From positions 1 to 64,000 of the forward strand of contig JASWJB010000163.1 in the NCBI GenBank assembly GCA_032433595.1: DNA of 64,000 nt, written 5' to 3'. The stretch comes from Conoideocrella luteorostrata. Its lineage: Eukaryota > Ascomycota > Sordariomycetes > Hypocreales > Clavicipitaceae. The notes beneath the pieces were generated by a model, which did no database searches, was not told where the DNA came from, and was given only the letters and a program-made list of their open reading frames with translations. Positions 38,901-49,137 of this stretch are shown here, piece by piece (the first letter of the stretch is position 1; each line of letters opens with the position of its first letter). The position numbers and the translations under genes were made by a program.

Positions 38901-41580
38901 ATTTGATTTTGTTCTGAACTCTGGCTAATCCTTGTAGCTGGCACTAATGGCTGTAATACTTGGTTTGCAAATCCTAACGACATTAACTTTTCCCGCCTTT
39001 CTAACGCTGCTACTGGGATAGAGACAGCAACACGAGAGACAGAATTTAGAACCAAGAATGCAATAAGCTGACATATAATGGCAGGCTGCTCACACAATGT
39101 GTTTCACTCGCCGCACTCGACTCTCGAGCATTGAGACTTGGCAAGCTTGGCAGCGGAGATCGTGAAGATGTGGATATCCCGCACAAATTCAGAACCATTG
39201 GCTCGCAAGTTTAGTCTGTATCAGAAGCTGGAATAATTCTGTTATGCTCGCTTGCATCGCGCATGGTCACATCGCTTTGCATACGAATAAGCTTTGTTTT
39301 TGCAATGCCTGTTCTGCCAACTGCGCGGCCGCCAAAGTGGCGGGGTTCTTCTATCGTTTGCAGGGCACGTCGTGCGTGATCCTAGGCTAGGAGCCAGCTG
39401 TGGCTGTGGAACCACAGTGAGCCTGGGCCTCTGCATTAAGATTTGGTAGAAATGAAATACACTTAAACCTGAATGGTTAGGCAAAAATACACAATAAGTC
39501 TTTCAAGACAAGGCCGCATTAATTTCGGTGGGTAATGTGACGCAGGTAAGCACGGGGAGAAATGCTGACTTTTGGATAATCCTAAATACCTGCATATGAG
39601 GGTTTCCCTGACGGTGCTTTACATTATTAAAGAATTACGCTTTATTAAAGTCTGCCGACGTTTCAGTGGTTGTTATTAAACCTTAAGGGTAAAAAGGCAA
39701 ACATGCCTGATTATTCCCTGCTTAATGGTAGAAGTGCGTAAGCCAAGCAGACGTGCCCTTTTGTGGAAAAGCAAGACACAACTCAAGTCTAGCAAGAAAA
39801 CTAGCGTCTCTGAGGTCTTTCCCTCAGGCTTGTCTTTGATTAGATAAGGGAATTAACAAAGCACAGCCAGCACTAATTGATTATACGATAAATTGAATAA
39901 CAGCGAGCCGTTCACTCGTTAAAATTCGCCTTCTTGGGTCTTGATACAAGATTAAGACTCAGGAGCAGCCTGGTAGCTCCGCAAGATTTGCTGCAAAGAC
40001 ATTCCCTTGCGTTCCCCCCCGGCCTTTATTCTTACGTATAATCAGCTTCTACATAATGCTAGCCGCAATGTTTAAGCAAATGAGGTTGCCCTGCAACCAG
40101 CTAAGACTCGGTATGGCAGTCGCTATTGATTGCACTCGACGCTCTAGCTCACTTCGTTGTTGCGGACCCGTGATCATGGGCCAAACCCGGCCGGATTTAA
40201 ATGCAGGGCGAATCCATTGTCGGTCTGCTTCGCTATCGGCCGGAGTCTAGCCTTTAAGGGCAAGCACAGTCTCCCTGTCGATAGAACATTATACGGAACT
40301 ATCGCCAAGAGTGATCCTTGACCATTCTGCTAATATGATGTCCCAGCCGGCAATGCTCAAAAAGGCGATTGTCAAAAACCCAACTTAGCGTCCAAGCTGA
40401 AGGAAATCAATACCAGGGAGCTGCAAGAGCACGTCGAGCGCCTCTACCATAGCTGTGTGCTGCATGATTCGCTGAAAGATATACTGATTTGATCTGCTTA
40501 GGCACTAGTATAACTTGTGGAGCTCCCGATGGTTGCTCTCGTATTCTCGCAACTTGAAGTATATCCGCCCATCTGTGTCGGGCGTCTTATGTTGATAATG
40601 CTCTGCTTATTGTTTCACAATTTGGTCGGTCTGCATTCGCGAGAGGTCCATGTACGACAGGTTGACAGTCCATCACTCATGTGCATTCATGTTCTTGGCG
40701 GCTTCAATTCAATAGCAACTTTAAGTGAAGCGGACTAGTTAGCCATCAAGGCAAAGATAATTCCGATACAGATTGTACTGTTTTAGCTCTTAAGGGGACA
40801 TACCTAAGTTATGTAGGCAAGACAATGCTTCAGAGTAGTTAATATACCCTTCTAGCTAATACCCGTGATTCCCATGGTCCACCGAAGTATTCTTAAACAA
40901 TACTTAAAGTTAATCTATTTGTTTCTTATTATGTAGTCGCTCTCCTTCGCCTTCTACGAACTACAACTAACGCAAGGGCACTTAAACCATGCCCAGAATA
41001 AACATTTCGGGCCTCTCCATTGCTCATATGTTTTTAAGTCGAAGCAAGTGAGGACTTGAAGTGTTCGTTTACAACACAACAACCCATGATTGCGACGGTC
41101 AGTGGCCAAGCCACCGCGACACAACGACAAGCGGGAATATTTCATGCCGGCTAGGTGCAGAAAACTCGAATCGTGATCAAAGAAACCAATTCTTAAATTT
41201 GGGTTCTGGGAAACATGTAGGAAGCACAGGGCTTCGGGTGACGAGGGTATCGATACCGGAAGATGAAGCACAACAATGTGCAAAACAATTCAATTCATTC
41301 GTGACCATCTAAGAGAAAAGAAGTAGAGGAAGAGAAAGAGGAAGAGGAACGCCCCCGAGCGCGCCGTATAAAAGAGGCGCGCTAGGGTGGCCACGTGACC
41401 TCGTCCGCAATTACTTGTATACTTGACGAGGGATTCCAACAAAACCCTTATAACATGTATTTGTTCTATTTAAAGTAACCTGACCGATCCTACCCGACGG
41501 AGGGCGGGTAACGTTGGGTGGGTCGTGCCTAAGCACCCATCAGAACGATGTTTCCACACACACTTTTAGTGAGTAAATAA

Positions 41581-41674
41581 TCACAGGGGGGACAATTTAA
41601 GACGGTAGTCGGGTTGCACACTATATCGGTCAAAACATTTTCCCGACTACCGGCTTAAATTGTCCCCCCTGTGA
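41581..41674. mobile_element. 94-bp MITE with 33-bp terminal inverted repeats
   Basis: Left arm 41581-41613 and right arm 41642-41674 are inverted copies matching at 32 of 33 positions, starting TCACAGGGGGG and ending in CGGTAGTCGGG. They flank a 28-bp loop. The flanking triplet TAA is duplicated (41578-41580 and 41675-41677). A 3-bp TWA-type target duplication with long inverted repeats suggests a PIF/Harbinger-related MITE. Only one copy is seen in this window. Confidence 0.8.
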
Positions 41675-42245
41675 TAATATATACGGAGTAGGGGGAGAAG
41701 TACTCATTCAGTGGGGATTTCGTAGGCGCATATTCCGTACTAGCGGCGCCTACTCGTGGCGCCTCAGGTTAACTAGTGTGCTAACTGTGCTGGGAAGGCC
41801 CTGAGTGCCGTTGGAAATATCTCCTTGGTGACCGTAAAGCATCACTTTTACGACGACAGGGGTCCGTAGCCAATTAGAAGCAGTAAATTCAAGAGTACTT
41901 CTTCCGCCCGCTAATTCACATCATGATAGAAGTCCCAGCAAGTAGCAGATTTACAAAGAGCTATTTTATCAGCCCCACGTCCCTGAGAGCTACTAAAGGT
42001 CACTCTAGGTCCTCCTTGTTAAAAGAGGTGTCTGTGGGTCCAAGTCAAAAAGTGATGCCTTACGGTCATCAAGGAGATACTCATTGCATGCGCTCTTTAC
42101 GTAAGCTGCATTGCTAACTAAGCTACGTGTCATGTGCCTCAGGTGCAGCATCCCAACGTGCGGAGTGTCTTGAAAGATAGGAGGATGGATTAAAAACTAG
42201 CAACCGCATGCCTGATGGATTAACAACCGCCGGCTCTGCGCAGCG

Positions 42246-44213
42246 ATGGCGTCTCTCGCCACCAGGACAAGTCGACGACCACTTAGCCGGGACGACTTCG
42301 AAGTCGCCATCATTTGCGCGTTGCCACTAGAGTACGATGCGGTAGCCATCCTTCTTGACGAACGCTGGGATGACCGCGGAGAGATGTTCGGCAGAGCACC
42401 CGGGGACTCCAACACTTACACTACCGGTCGAATGGGTGAGCATAATGTTGTTGTCCTGGTTCTATCGGACATGGGCAAAGTGAACGCAGCGACTACGGCA
42501 TGCTACTTGAAGCTTAGCTATCAAGCTTTGACATTGGTGCTTCTTGTGGGCATATGTGGTGGCGTTCCATTATGCGCCGAGGGTGAGATTCTACTGGGAG
42601 ATGTGATTATCAGCAAGACTCTTGTCCAACATGACCTGGGAAAACAATATCCTAATGAATTGTTGCGAAAAGACACGTATCAGGATAATCTTAGGAAACA
42701 TAACAGAAACATCCTTAACTTCCTTGCGCTGTTCAGCGCAGACAGCAATAAAATCGCGCTCCAGGAATGTACTGCGAATTTTCTCACACAGCTGCAGTCA
42801 AGATCCAGTAATCAGACCAAATATAAATATCCCGGAACGAGTCGAGACAAGCTCTTTCAACCAGGTTATCGGCACAAACACCATGAGTCGCCAACGTGCA
42901 TTTGCAAGAACTGTAATGAGAGACAAGATGCCGTGTGCGACGCTACCCTGCATTTGTCATGCGATGAACTAGGATGCCATGACACGTACTTGGAGTCTCG
43001 ACAACGATTATTAGTAAAAAGCAGGCTAGAGCGAGAGGGGAAGGCGAGCGCCCAAGATCCAAACATATACAGCGGCGCGATTGCGTCGGGCGATCAGGTA
43101 ATCAAGTCTGGGGAACACCGGGACATGCTGTCCCAGAAAGAGCGCGTTATTGCCTTTGAGATGGAGGCTGCTGGGGTATGGGACGAACTGCCTTGCATCG
43201 TTATAAAAGGCGTCAGCGACTACGCCGATAGCCACAAGAACGACGAGTGGCAAAACTTTGCCGCAGCCACGGCAGCGTCGACATCAAAGACCCTCTTGCG
43301 ACGATACCCACGAACCGACCGACGATCTACGCCACTTGACCATGAACACTTTGCAGGCGTCCCCAACCACCGACGGCGGCTGTCCGCGACCGACGACGAC
43401 ATCGCTGCTTCGAGTCGTAGGCACGCGAATGGCGTCAGTCTTTTTCGCCAAAAAAATTACAGTCAAGCAGAGACCGAGATTCGATGGGCCGCTGAATGCC
43501 GAAAGCGACTACTGGGACCAGACCACAAAGCTACTTACGACTCTATTCATTGGCTGGGAGTCATCCTCCACCACCAGAAGGAATACCTCCTTGCCTCGAA
43601 ACAGCTCCAGTGCGCTGCCAACAACCGAGAACGACTTTTTGATATAAATAGCGAGGATACCCTTACGTCTATTCAGTGGCTTGGTTGCAATCACTATTAC
43701 CTGAAAGAATACGACAAGGCACGGCAAGAGCTTCAGCGCGCCGCGGACGGCCGACGTCGCATTCTCGGAATTGACAACGAGGACACGCTCAGTTCTCTTT
43801 ACTGGCTTGGCATAGTTTTTTATGACCAAAAAAACTTCAGCCAAGCCGAGAGAATGTTTCGATGTGCAGCTCGAGAACAAGAGTCGCTGCTCGGGCATTA
43901 CAATGAAGACGCTCTTTGTTCTGTCCACTGGCTTGGCGTGACGCTTTACAAACAGGGGAGATATGCTGAAGCAGAGGATGAGTTGAAATGTGTGGCCGAT
44001 GCCCGACAGTGGGTACTTGGTCTCGACGATGAAGATACTCTTCTGTCCCAGTTCTGGCTTGGTTGCTGCTTTTATGGCCAGAAGAAGTATACCCATGCGG
44101 AAGACACATTCAAGCAGCTTCGAGACTCGCTGAGGAAAGTATGTGGTCATCGTCATGCAAAGACTCTCGAGGCTGCTGAATGGCTTACAAAGGCGCGTGA
44201 AAAGCGCGGGTAA
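42246..44213 (+). CDS. Nucleoside phosphorylase-TPR protein (NLR-like, lacking NTPase domain)
   Basis: A single frame of 655 aa. Residues about 18-353 form a PNP_UDP-type nucleoside phosphorylase domain: FEVAIICALPLEYDAV at the start, VGICGG near 101, and FEMEAAGVWDELPCIVIKG near 304, followed by DYADSHKN. A Cys-rich insertion (CICKNCNE...C, residues 218-244) is typical of fungal members. After a 40-residue linker, residues 392-645 hold six TPR-type repeats with an exact 42-residue period, each with WLG and LGxDxEDTL-like signatures, as in kinesin-light-chain TPRs. In fungi, PNP domains commonly head NLR-like proteins with an NB-ARC or NACHT NTPase before the repeats; here that domain is absent. 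A role in self/non-self sensing is inference from the family. The start ATG is the first in frame. Confidence 0.88.
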   Translation: MASLATRTSRRPLSRDDFEVAIICALPLEYDAVAILLDERWDDRGEMFGRAPGDSNTYTTGRMGEHNVVVLVLSDMGKVNAATTACYLKLSYQALTLVLLVGICGGVPLCAEGEILLGDVIISKTLVQHDLGKQYPNELLRKDTYQDNLRKHNRNILNFLALFSADSNKIALQECTANFLTQLQSRSSNQTKYKYPGTSRDKLFQPGYRHKHHESPTCICKNCNERQDAVCDATLHLSCDELGCHDTYLESRQRLLVKSRLEREGKASAQDPNIYSGAIASGDQVIKSGEHRDMLSQKERVIAFEMEAAGVWDELPCIVIKGVSDYADSHKNDEWQNFAAATAASTSKTLLRRYPRTDRRSTPLDHEHFAGVPNHRRRLSATDDDIAASSRRHANGVSLFRQKNYSQAETEIRWAAECRKRLLGPDHKATYDSIHWLGVILHHQKEYLLASKQLQCAANNRERLFDINSEDTLTSIQWLGCNHYYLKEYDKARQELQRAADGRRRILGIDNEDTLSSLYWLGIVFYDQKNFSQAERMFRCAAREQESLLGHYNEDALCSVHWLGVTLYKQGRYAEAEDELKCVADARQWVLGLDDEDTLLSQFWLGCCFYGQKKYTHAEDTFKQLRDSLRKVCGHRHAKTLEAAEWLTKAREKRG

Positions 44214-44883
44214 AGTATGAACAACGGAGACGAGATCGGTACTGATGGGCATTGCGATCTAACTCCTGACATTTGGCTGTCTGTGTGTTGTGCATTGCGT
44301 ATTTATGTTTGTGATTTGAAGTGCATTTATTTGAACTCCAGCTGAGTCTGGTTGGATTTGCTGCCGCTTCTGCAATACAAGCAGCGATGTTACGGATACT
44401 GTTTGCAGACAGCAGACAGTGGGAAGAAGTGTTACGTTCGAAAGGGGGATATAAGCAGCCACCGAAAATTGACCACTTTTTTTGGGTGACAAGAAGCTTC
44501 ATCGTCCGCACTTGCATCGAGCAGAAAGACACCAGGCTGAGCTAGCGGTACATGGAACCTGGCCTTATTCGCCCAGTCTAACTTCATAGGGAAATGAACT
44601 CCATTTACTCCGTACCGATAGGGGTTTAGACAGCGCGCAGGTTTCGGTTGAAAAGTCGCGTTGCGAGACGTGACGTGACTCTGTTGCCCCTGATCCAGAG
44701 TCAAGAGAAGTCACGTGTAAGTCCCTGCCTCTCGGATGATAAGGCTTTACAATAGATTTACAGTATAAAGTCTCTTACAACCTCCTTTGGTTCAAGAGGG
44801 CAGACTTGTTATGCGCAATCTTGTCCCTCCGTCCACATCAAGTTCAAATCCCCATCCCTGCCTCATCTTTCCCCAAACAAGCT
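44214..44883. other. Intergenic region
   Basis: About 670 bp between the PNP-TPR gene and the Cys-rich membrane protein gene. One TACTCCGTA at 44606 and a TATA box at 44764; no gene seen. Confidence 0.6.
44764..44770 (+). promoter_or_regulatory. TATA box of the Cys-rich membrane protein gene
   Basis: TATAAAG lies about 120 bp upstream of the chosen ATG at 44884, a plausible distance for a fungal TATA promoter. Confidence 0.45.
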
Positions 44884-45691
44884 ATGACTTCGTATGGCGC
44901 CCCGTACGGATACGCCCTCCGCAGGAGCGGGGCCTGCCCGAAGAGTGAGATCGAGTGCGGCCCAACTTGGGGCGATAACCATGCCTGTTGCACGGGATCC
45001 TCCAAATGTCCAGGAGCGGAAGCGTCTATTAGGGTGAATGTGTGTTGCCCTGAACTATCCGATTGCACTGCCATTCTCCTGCAGAGCCCGCATTGCGCCA
45101 ACTCTTCATGGACTTTGTTCAGTCACAATAATGGCTTTTTCTGCTGCTTGTCGGGTCAAACAGGGTTCCACGAGAATGAAAACGGATTTGTCGGCTGTGC
45201 GGATGGCGTTCCGAAGGATCGCAACCTTACGCTCCTGTCCCCAGTCCAGCAAAGTAAGGGCTGTTTTTTTTTTTTTTTTTTTTTCCTTAGGCGGACCATA
45301 CACTGCTTGGGCTGACCAAGGTTAACGAGCATCAGACAGCCCAGAGACTGGCACATTCAAAACCTCGGTGCCCACGGCAATTACATCGTCAGGTAACACC
45401 TCAACCCAACCAGAGGCGTCCTCCACCGGTACAACTTCTACCCTCTCAGCTGGGGCAATAGCAGGAATTACTATTGGCCTATTGGCAGCGCTTCTTCTGG
45501 TGGCTGTTCTAGTTCGGAGGAAATATCGGCGGTCGAAAAAGATGAGCCGGACTGCAAACACAGCTCCATCCTCTCCTGACGCCTCGAGACGGCGCTTTTC
45601 TACAGAATCCGACAATCGCGACGACCAAAGGAGCCCAATGTTCAACCAGCGCGCCTCACAGCAAAACAAGACAAACAATATGCGCATCTGA
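44884..45691 (+). CDS. Cys-rich single-pass membrane protein
   Basis: Two exons, 44884-45253 and 45336-45691, joined by an 82-nt intron with GTAAGG donor, GCTGAC branch-like site and CAG acceptor, giving about 241 aa. The intron contains a run of 21 T. The N-terminal half starts MTSYGAPYGYALRRSG and holds many Cys in pairs (CGPTWGDNHACC, NVCCPE, FFCCLSG), suggesting a disulfide-bonded extracellular domain. A Ser/Thr-rich stem follows, then one strong membrane segment (AGAIAGITIGLLAALLLVAV) followed by a basic RRKYRRSKK stop-transfer and a short Ser-rich tail. There is no clear N-terminal signal peptide, so topology rests on the membrane segment. An alternative acceptor (CCTTAG at 45290) would need a 15-nt second intron and is unlikely. 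Possibly a cell-surface sensor; function unknown. Confidence 0.7.
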
Positions 45692-46136
45692 GGTGCAATC
45701 CTGCGAGAGAGCATTCTGCCCAGATCACCAGTGTAAGGTGTGCAAGGGAGCGGCCACATACTGAGCCCACGTATGGATCGCGTGGCCCCGCCAATTCGCT
45801 ACATCACATAACTTAGGGAAGCAAGCTTCAGTACAATACAGAGAGTCTCCATACGTTCTTGCCTAGCTACGTGATATCTCCTAGATTCCGGAGGGGTGGG
45901 TATGTGTGTAGATACATGTGCGCATATGACAGTGAGTACCATGGCGAGATGGACCACCCAACCAGCAATCGTGTTCCCTTGGGAGCTCTCAATACATGAA
46001 CTATCGTAGAGCTGTTTCTGCTATTCGACACAATACTCCAAGACATGATAGTCTATGCACGCGCCCATTTGAACCGCTGCACCCCCCCAGCCAATCTTCT
46101 GCGTGTCTCGCTCCTTGTCGCAGCCCTCGCATCAAC
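45692..46136. other. Convergent intergenic region
   Basis: About 445 bp between two 3' ends; nothing recognisable. Confidence 0.6.
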
Positions 46137-46948
46137 TCAGACCACCGAATCCGAAAACTTCGTGTAGCCCTGGTCCTTCACGAAGGTCGCCAGCCACGGA
46201 CCCTGCTCCTTCTTCTCAGCCAGATGAGTATAAAACTCCCCATGAGCGGGGCCATCAATGGCGCCATAGACCGCCGCACCGTCAGCCTTGCGCTCATCCG
46301 CAAAGTAGAACCTGTTGCAGACCGAGTCAGCACTTCAGTTCCCGCTCAGTCCTCTGAATGGCAGTACTTACTTGTAGCCCTGGTCTCGGTATTCCTCTGC
46401 TAGGTAGTGCATCAAGTGCGCGCCGCCGGATTTGCCCACTCCGAGACCCAGGAGCGGTCGCACAACAATGAAATTGAGCTTGTTACCGGTGTATATGAAC
46501 GTCTTGGATGGCTCCGCAGGCAGCTGGGCAAAGGACTTGGTGGCGAGCTGTGCCGCGATGTAGGGCGACACGATGTTGACATTGTTGTCGGATTGGAGGG
46601 CAGAGAGCTGCTCAGCGATGGGGTCTGTGTTCTTGACGCTAGTTGCGGAAGCTTTGCGGTCCGTTAACATGCGATGCTTACAAGTATGGCACATTAGCTA
46701 GACATGGACGCACAGTTGTAGATCACGACGCTTGGATGGCCAAGTTCGCTGGTGACTCTGGCGAACACGCCTTCCACGGAAGATGGGTCCGAGAGGTCCG
46801 CCTTGATGGAAAGGTAATCCGGGGAGCTTTCCGAATGTTTGGCTGAGCGCGACACCGCGGCAATCTTGTAGCCCTTGGCTGCGAAGGAGGCTGCGACGCT
46901 TTTGCCGATGTTGGCGCCGTAGCCGAAGATGAGGGCGACTCTGGACAT
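46137..46948 (-). CDS. Short-chain dehydrogenase/reductase-like protein
   Basis: Three exons, 46948-46714, 46651-46372 and 46311-46137, with introns of 62 and 60 nt that restore frame, giving 229 aa. The N-terminus has a Rossmann dinucleotide-binding motif GYGANIG (Gly9, Gly11, Gly15), followed by VSRS, which suggests NADPH. The classical SDR catalytic Tyr-x3-Lys is not evident in its normal place: after FIYTGN the helix that should carry it reads GVGKSGGAHL, keeping a Lys but with no Tyr four before. YTGNK fits the pattern by chance but sits at the strand end. Substrate unknown. The length is short but complete for this branch. Confidence 0.83.
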
Positions 46949-48316
46949 GGTGAGTAGTTGATGTGTTGTTATTGTGACCTGTACGGAGTAGTGTGTTTCT
47001 CTTGGACTGCAGGGTCTTGGGGCCTGTCGCTGTCGGACATGTCGACTTGTTTATATAGAGAATGGCAGACCTTGAGATTAATAAAGCCGTGCAAGCCGAT
47101 TGGTTGCTGCCAAGTGCTCGGAGTAGAACGGTAAGGGTACCTACGTACTTGCTTTTGCAGGGTGGTCGACGTCTCCATTCGAGTGTGGAATCAATTCGCC
47201 AGGATTCGACGTGTGTTGTCCTTGCATGTTTGCATGTGCTCTGTACTGAAGAAGATAATAATCCCGATTCAATAAAGCCCACGGAATTCACTCTGTCCTG
47301 TACTCCGTACAGATTGTACAGATGCGTTTACAAATCAGATATGATGGCTGATTGATAAGCTCCCTTCGTGTGTGGCTACCGGGTGGAGAAGCTGACTAGT
47401 TTAGCATGTCGATCGATTTGGAATCTTGGATGTTACTGAACTTGACCCTGCACGATCACAATGCAGTTGAAGCCCGGTTTCGCTAAAATTTACTATTTAG
47501 ATAGCGAAGTGGCCATCACACAAGTTGTGCGCGTTCTTCGGTTCAATTTCATGATATTATCGGGTTGGGGCATTGTCTCTTGCGGCAGCTTCTGCCAACT
47601 CGATGGCTCAGTTAAAGCGTCCCCACTTGCATTGAGGAAGCCCTACAGGACTTAAAAGGAAATAGTTAATGGCTGCCGCTTTCGATCTCCACCCTTTCTA
47701 ATCGTTCTGTGGATCATTGACCTGGGTAGGCCCGATCTGGTAATGGGCCATTTGCAACCTTCCCAGTTGTTAGTTAGTTACCACGTGGCAGACAAGAGGC
47801 GGCACCGACAGTAATACTCGCCTATCCACCCTCTGCGCAGCTCTGAACCGAACGAAGCCGGGGAGATGTTCTAAAAATAAGAGCAAGGGGATCTCTAGGT
47901 GTCTTGTCCTGCTTCTCATTTGTGGCTTTGTCCAACCTTCCCTCTTGGTATAGGAGACGCTGCATTATTGTGATGAACGGGGTGCTTTGGGCGGAGACCA
48001 GAGTAGGATGCACACTCCGCCGCATGCATGGGCGCTTTCCATGTTTCAGTCTTTTTGACGGGTATCCTGCGGCGGCGAAATGCGATCAGGAGGCGTTAGC
48101 TACGATTAAAGATAGTCAGAACGCGATGCAGCACGGCGCACAAAATATTTTGTCTCCCCCATTTTCTTTATTTTTTTTATACTACCCTAAACTTCTACTC
48201 CTCCACTTCTTCTACTCCTCCACTTCTTCTACCCCACCCCCTTTTACCACCACAACAAGAAAGAAATACAAAGCAAATAAATATGCGCTCATATCCAATG
48301 TCGAACGGGCAGCTAT
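46949..48316. other. 1.4-kb intergenic region
   Basis: Contains the SDR promoter and two TACGGAGTA-type motifs (46982, 47301), then sequence with no recognisable gene up to the 3' end of the secreted protein gene. CT/CTTCT-rich tracts occur near 48200. Confidence 0.55.
47050..47057 (-). promoter_or_regulatory. TATA box of the SDR gene
   Basis: TATATAAA on the minus strand, about 105 bp upstream of the ATG at 46948. Confidence 0.55.
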
Positions 48317-48933
48317 TTAACTGCACCCGTTAGGCCTGTCAGAGAGACACTGCGTGGTGCAGGTCGAGCCGACAAGCACGTCTCTAGCCAGGCCAGAGAC
48401 CTTGCCGTTGCTTTGGCACTGGTTGTTGACCGCCTTGGCCGCCGACACCAAATCCCCATAGACTGCATTGTTCACGACCTGACTCCAGCTAACGCAGCAA
48501 TTGCCGCCGGAACCCGACAGGCAGAAAGACCGAGGGCTGGCAGGAATGGGAGTTTGAGCGCGTGGGCCGACAATCGAGACAATGAGCTGCGCGCAGGTCG
48601 AGGCTGACCCCTGATGGGAGCCGGAGCAAGTGACTGCGTTGCTGCCGCAGCGACGCTCTAGGTCGACAGGGGCTCGCTTCTCAGGGCCGGCGCTCCCGTA
48701 CCTATCCTGGGTTGTCAGCATGCTTTGTCTACATGGCAAAATACAGCAAATGGAGCACGCCGATTGAGGATCTGTGTTTTGGAATGTAGTGTCACTGACC
48801 AGGTAGCTGTGCCGTGCTCGGTCTCAAACTGCTCGAGGACGACCAAGTCAGCAGGCACATCTGGAGCTGGGATAGCGCTGGCGAGATGGCTAAGAGCGCC
48901 AGCGAGGAAAAGAGCCCGCTTGCTGAACAGCAT
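48317..48933 (-). CDS. Small secreted Cys-rich protein with propeptide
   Basis: Two exons, 48933-48796 and 48706-48317, joined in phase 0 by an 89-nt intron (donor GTGACA; branch TGCTGAC; acceptor CCCAG), giving 175 aa. Residues 1-20 form a signal peptide (KRALFLAGALSHLASA). A short pro-region ends in dibasic sites KR (about residue 56) and RR (about 63), the Kex2-type pattern. The mature part has ten Cys, starting CGSNAVTC, with a CC pair in GGNCCVSW and a C-terminal CTTQC...C. The layout resembles fungal secreted proteins described as WD-like domain proteins, but I am not certain of that family. The donor is weaker than usual; the other GT nearby would break frame. Secreted effector, antimicrobial or adhesion roles are all open. 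Confidence 0.75.
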
Positions 48934-49129
48934 GGTGACTAAAAGGCAAAGGTGTTAGAAGCTGGCGACAAGAGATACAAGGTCGAAGCTACCTGAGTTA
49001 ATTGTCGAGGTGGGTTGAAAGAACGATTGACGAGTGGACGTTGTGTTGTTTGCTGCAGAGTTGTTGAGTTGGTGAGCTGGTGTGTCTTGGTGGTTGCGTT
49101 TGGGGTCTCTTCAATGGCTGAACAGCTGC

Positions 49130-49137
49130 TTTATATA
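49130..49137 (-). promoter_or_regulatory. TATA box of the first secreted-protein gene
   Basis: TATATAAA on the minus strand, about 200 bp upstream of the ATG at 48933. Confidence 0.5.

Larger units (their letters stand above)
35732..42245. other. 6.5-kb gene-poor stretch with repeat relics
   Basis: Mildly AT-rich. Holds an 83-bp LTR-like element at 35835, a MITE at 41581, and a TATA-containing GC-rich inverted pair (GCGCGCC...GGCGCGC) at about 41361-41384. Small frames (for example 35947-36144 and 36282-36614 on the plus strand) have no recognisable domains. I cannot support a gene here. Confidence 0.5.

Noticed and set aside
38654..39097. Minus-strand ORF with a signal-peptide-like start
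   Set aside because: The apparent start is TTG, not ATG, and no splice acceptor or conserved motif supports it.
41277..41454. TATA-containing segment resembling an LTR promoter (GCGCGCC/TATAAAA/GGCGCGC then an AC-rich end)
   Set aside because: No matching second copy, no target duplication and uncertain ends, so it cannot be called an LTR from this window alone.
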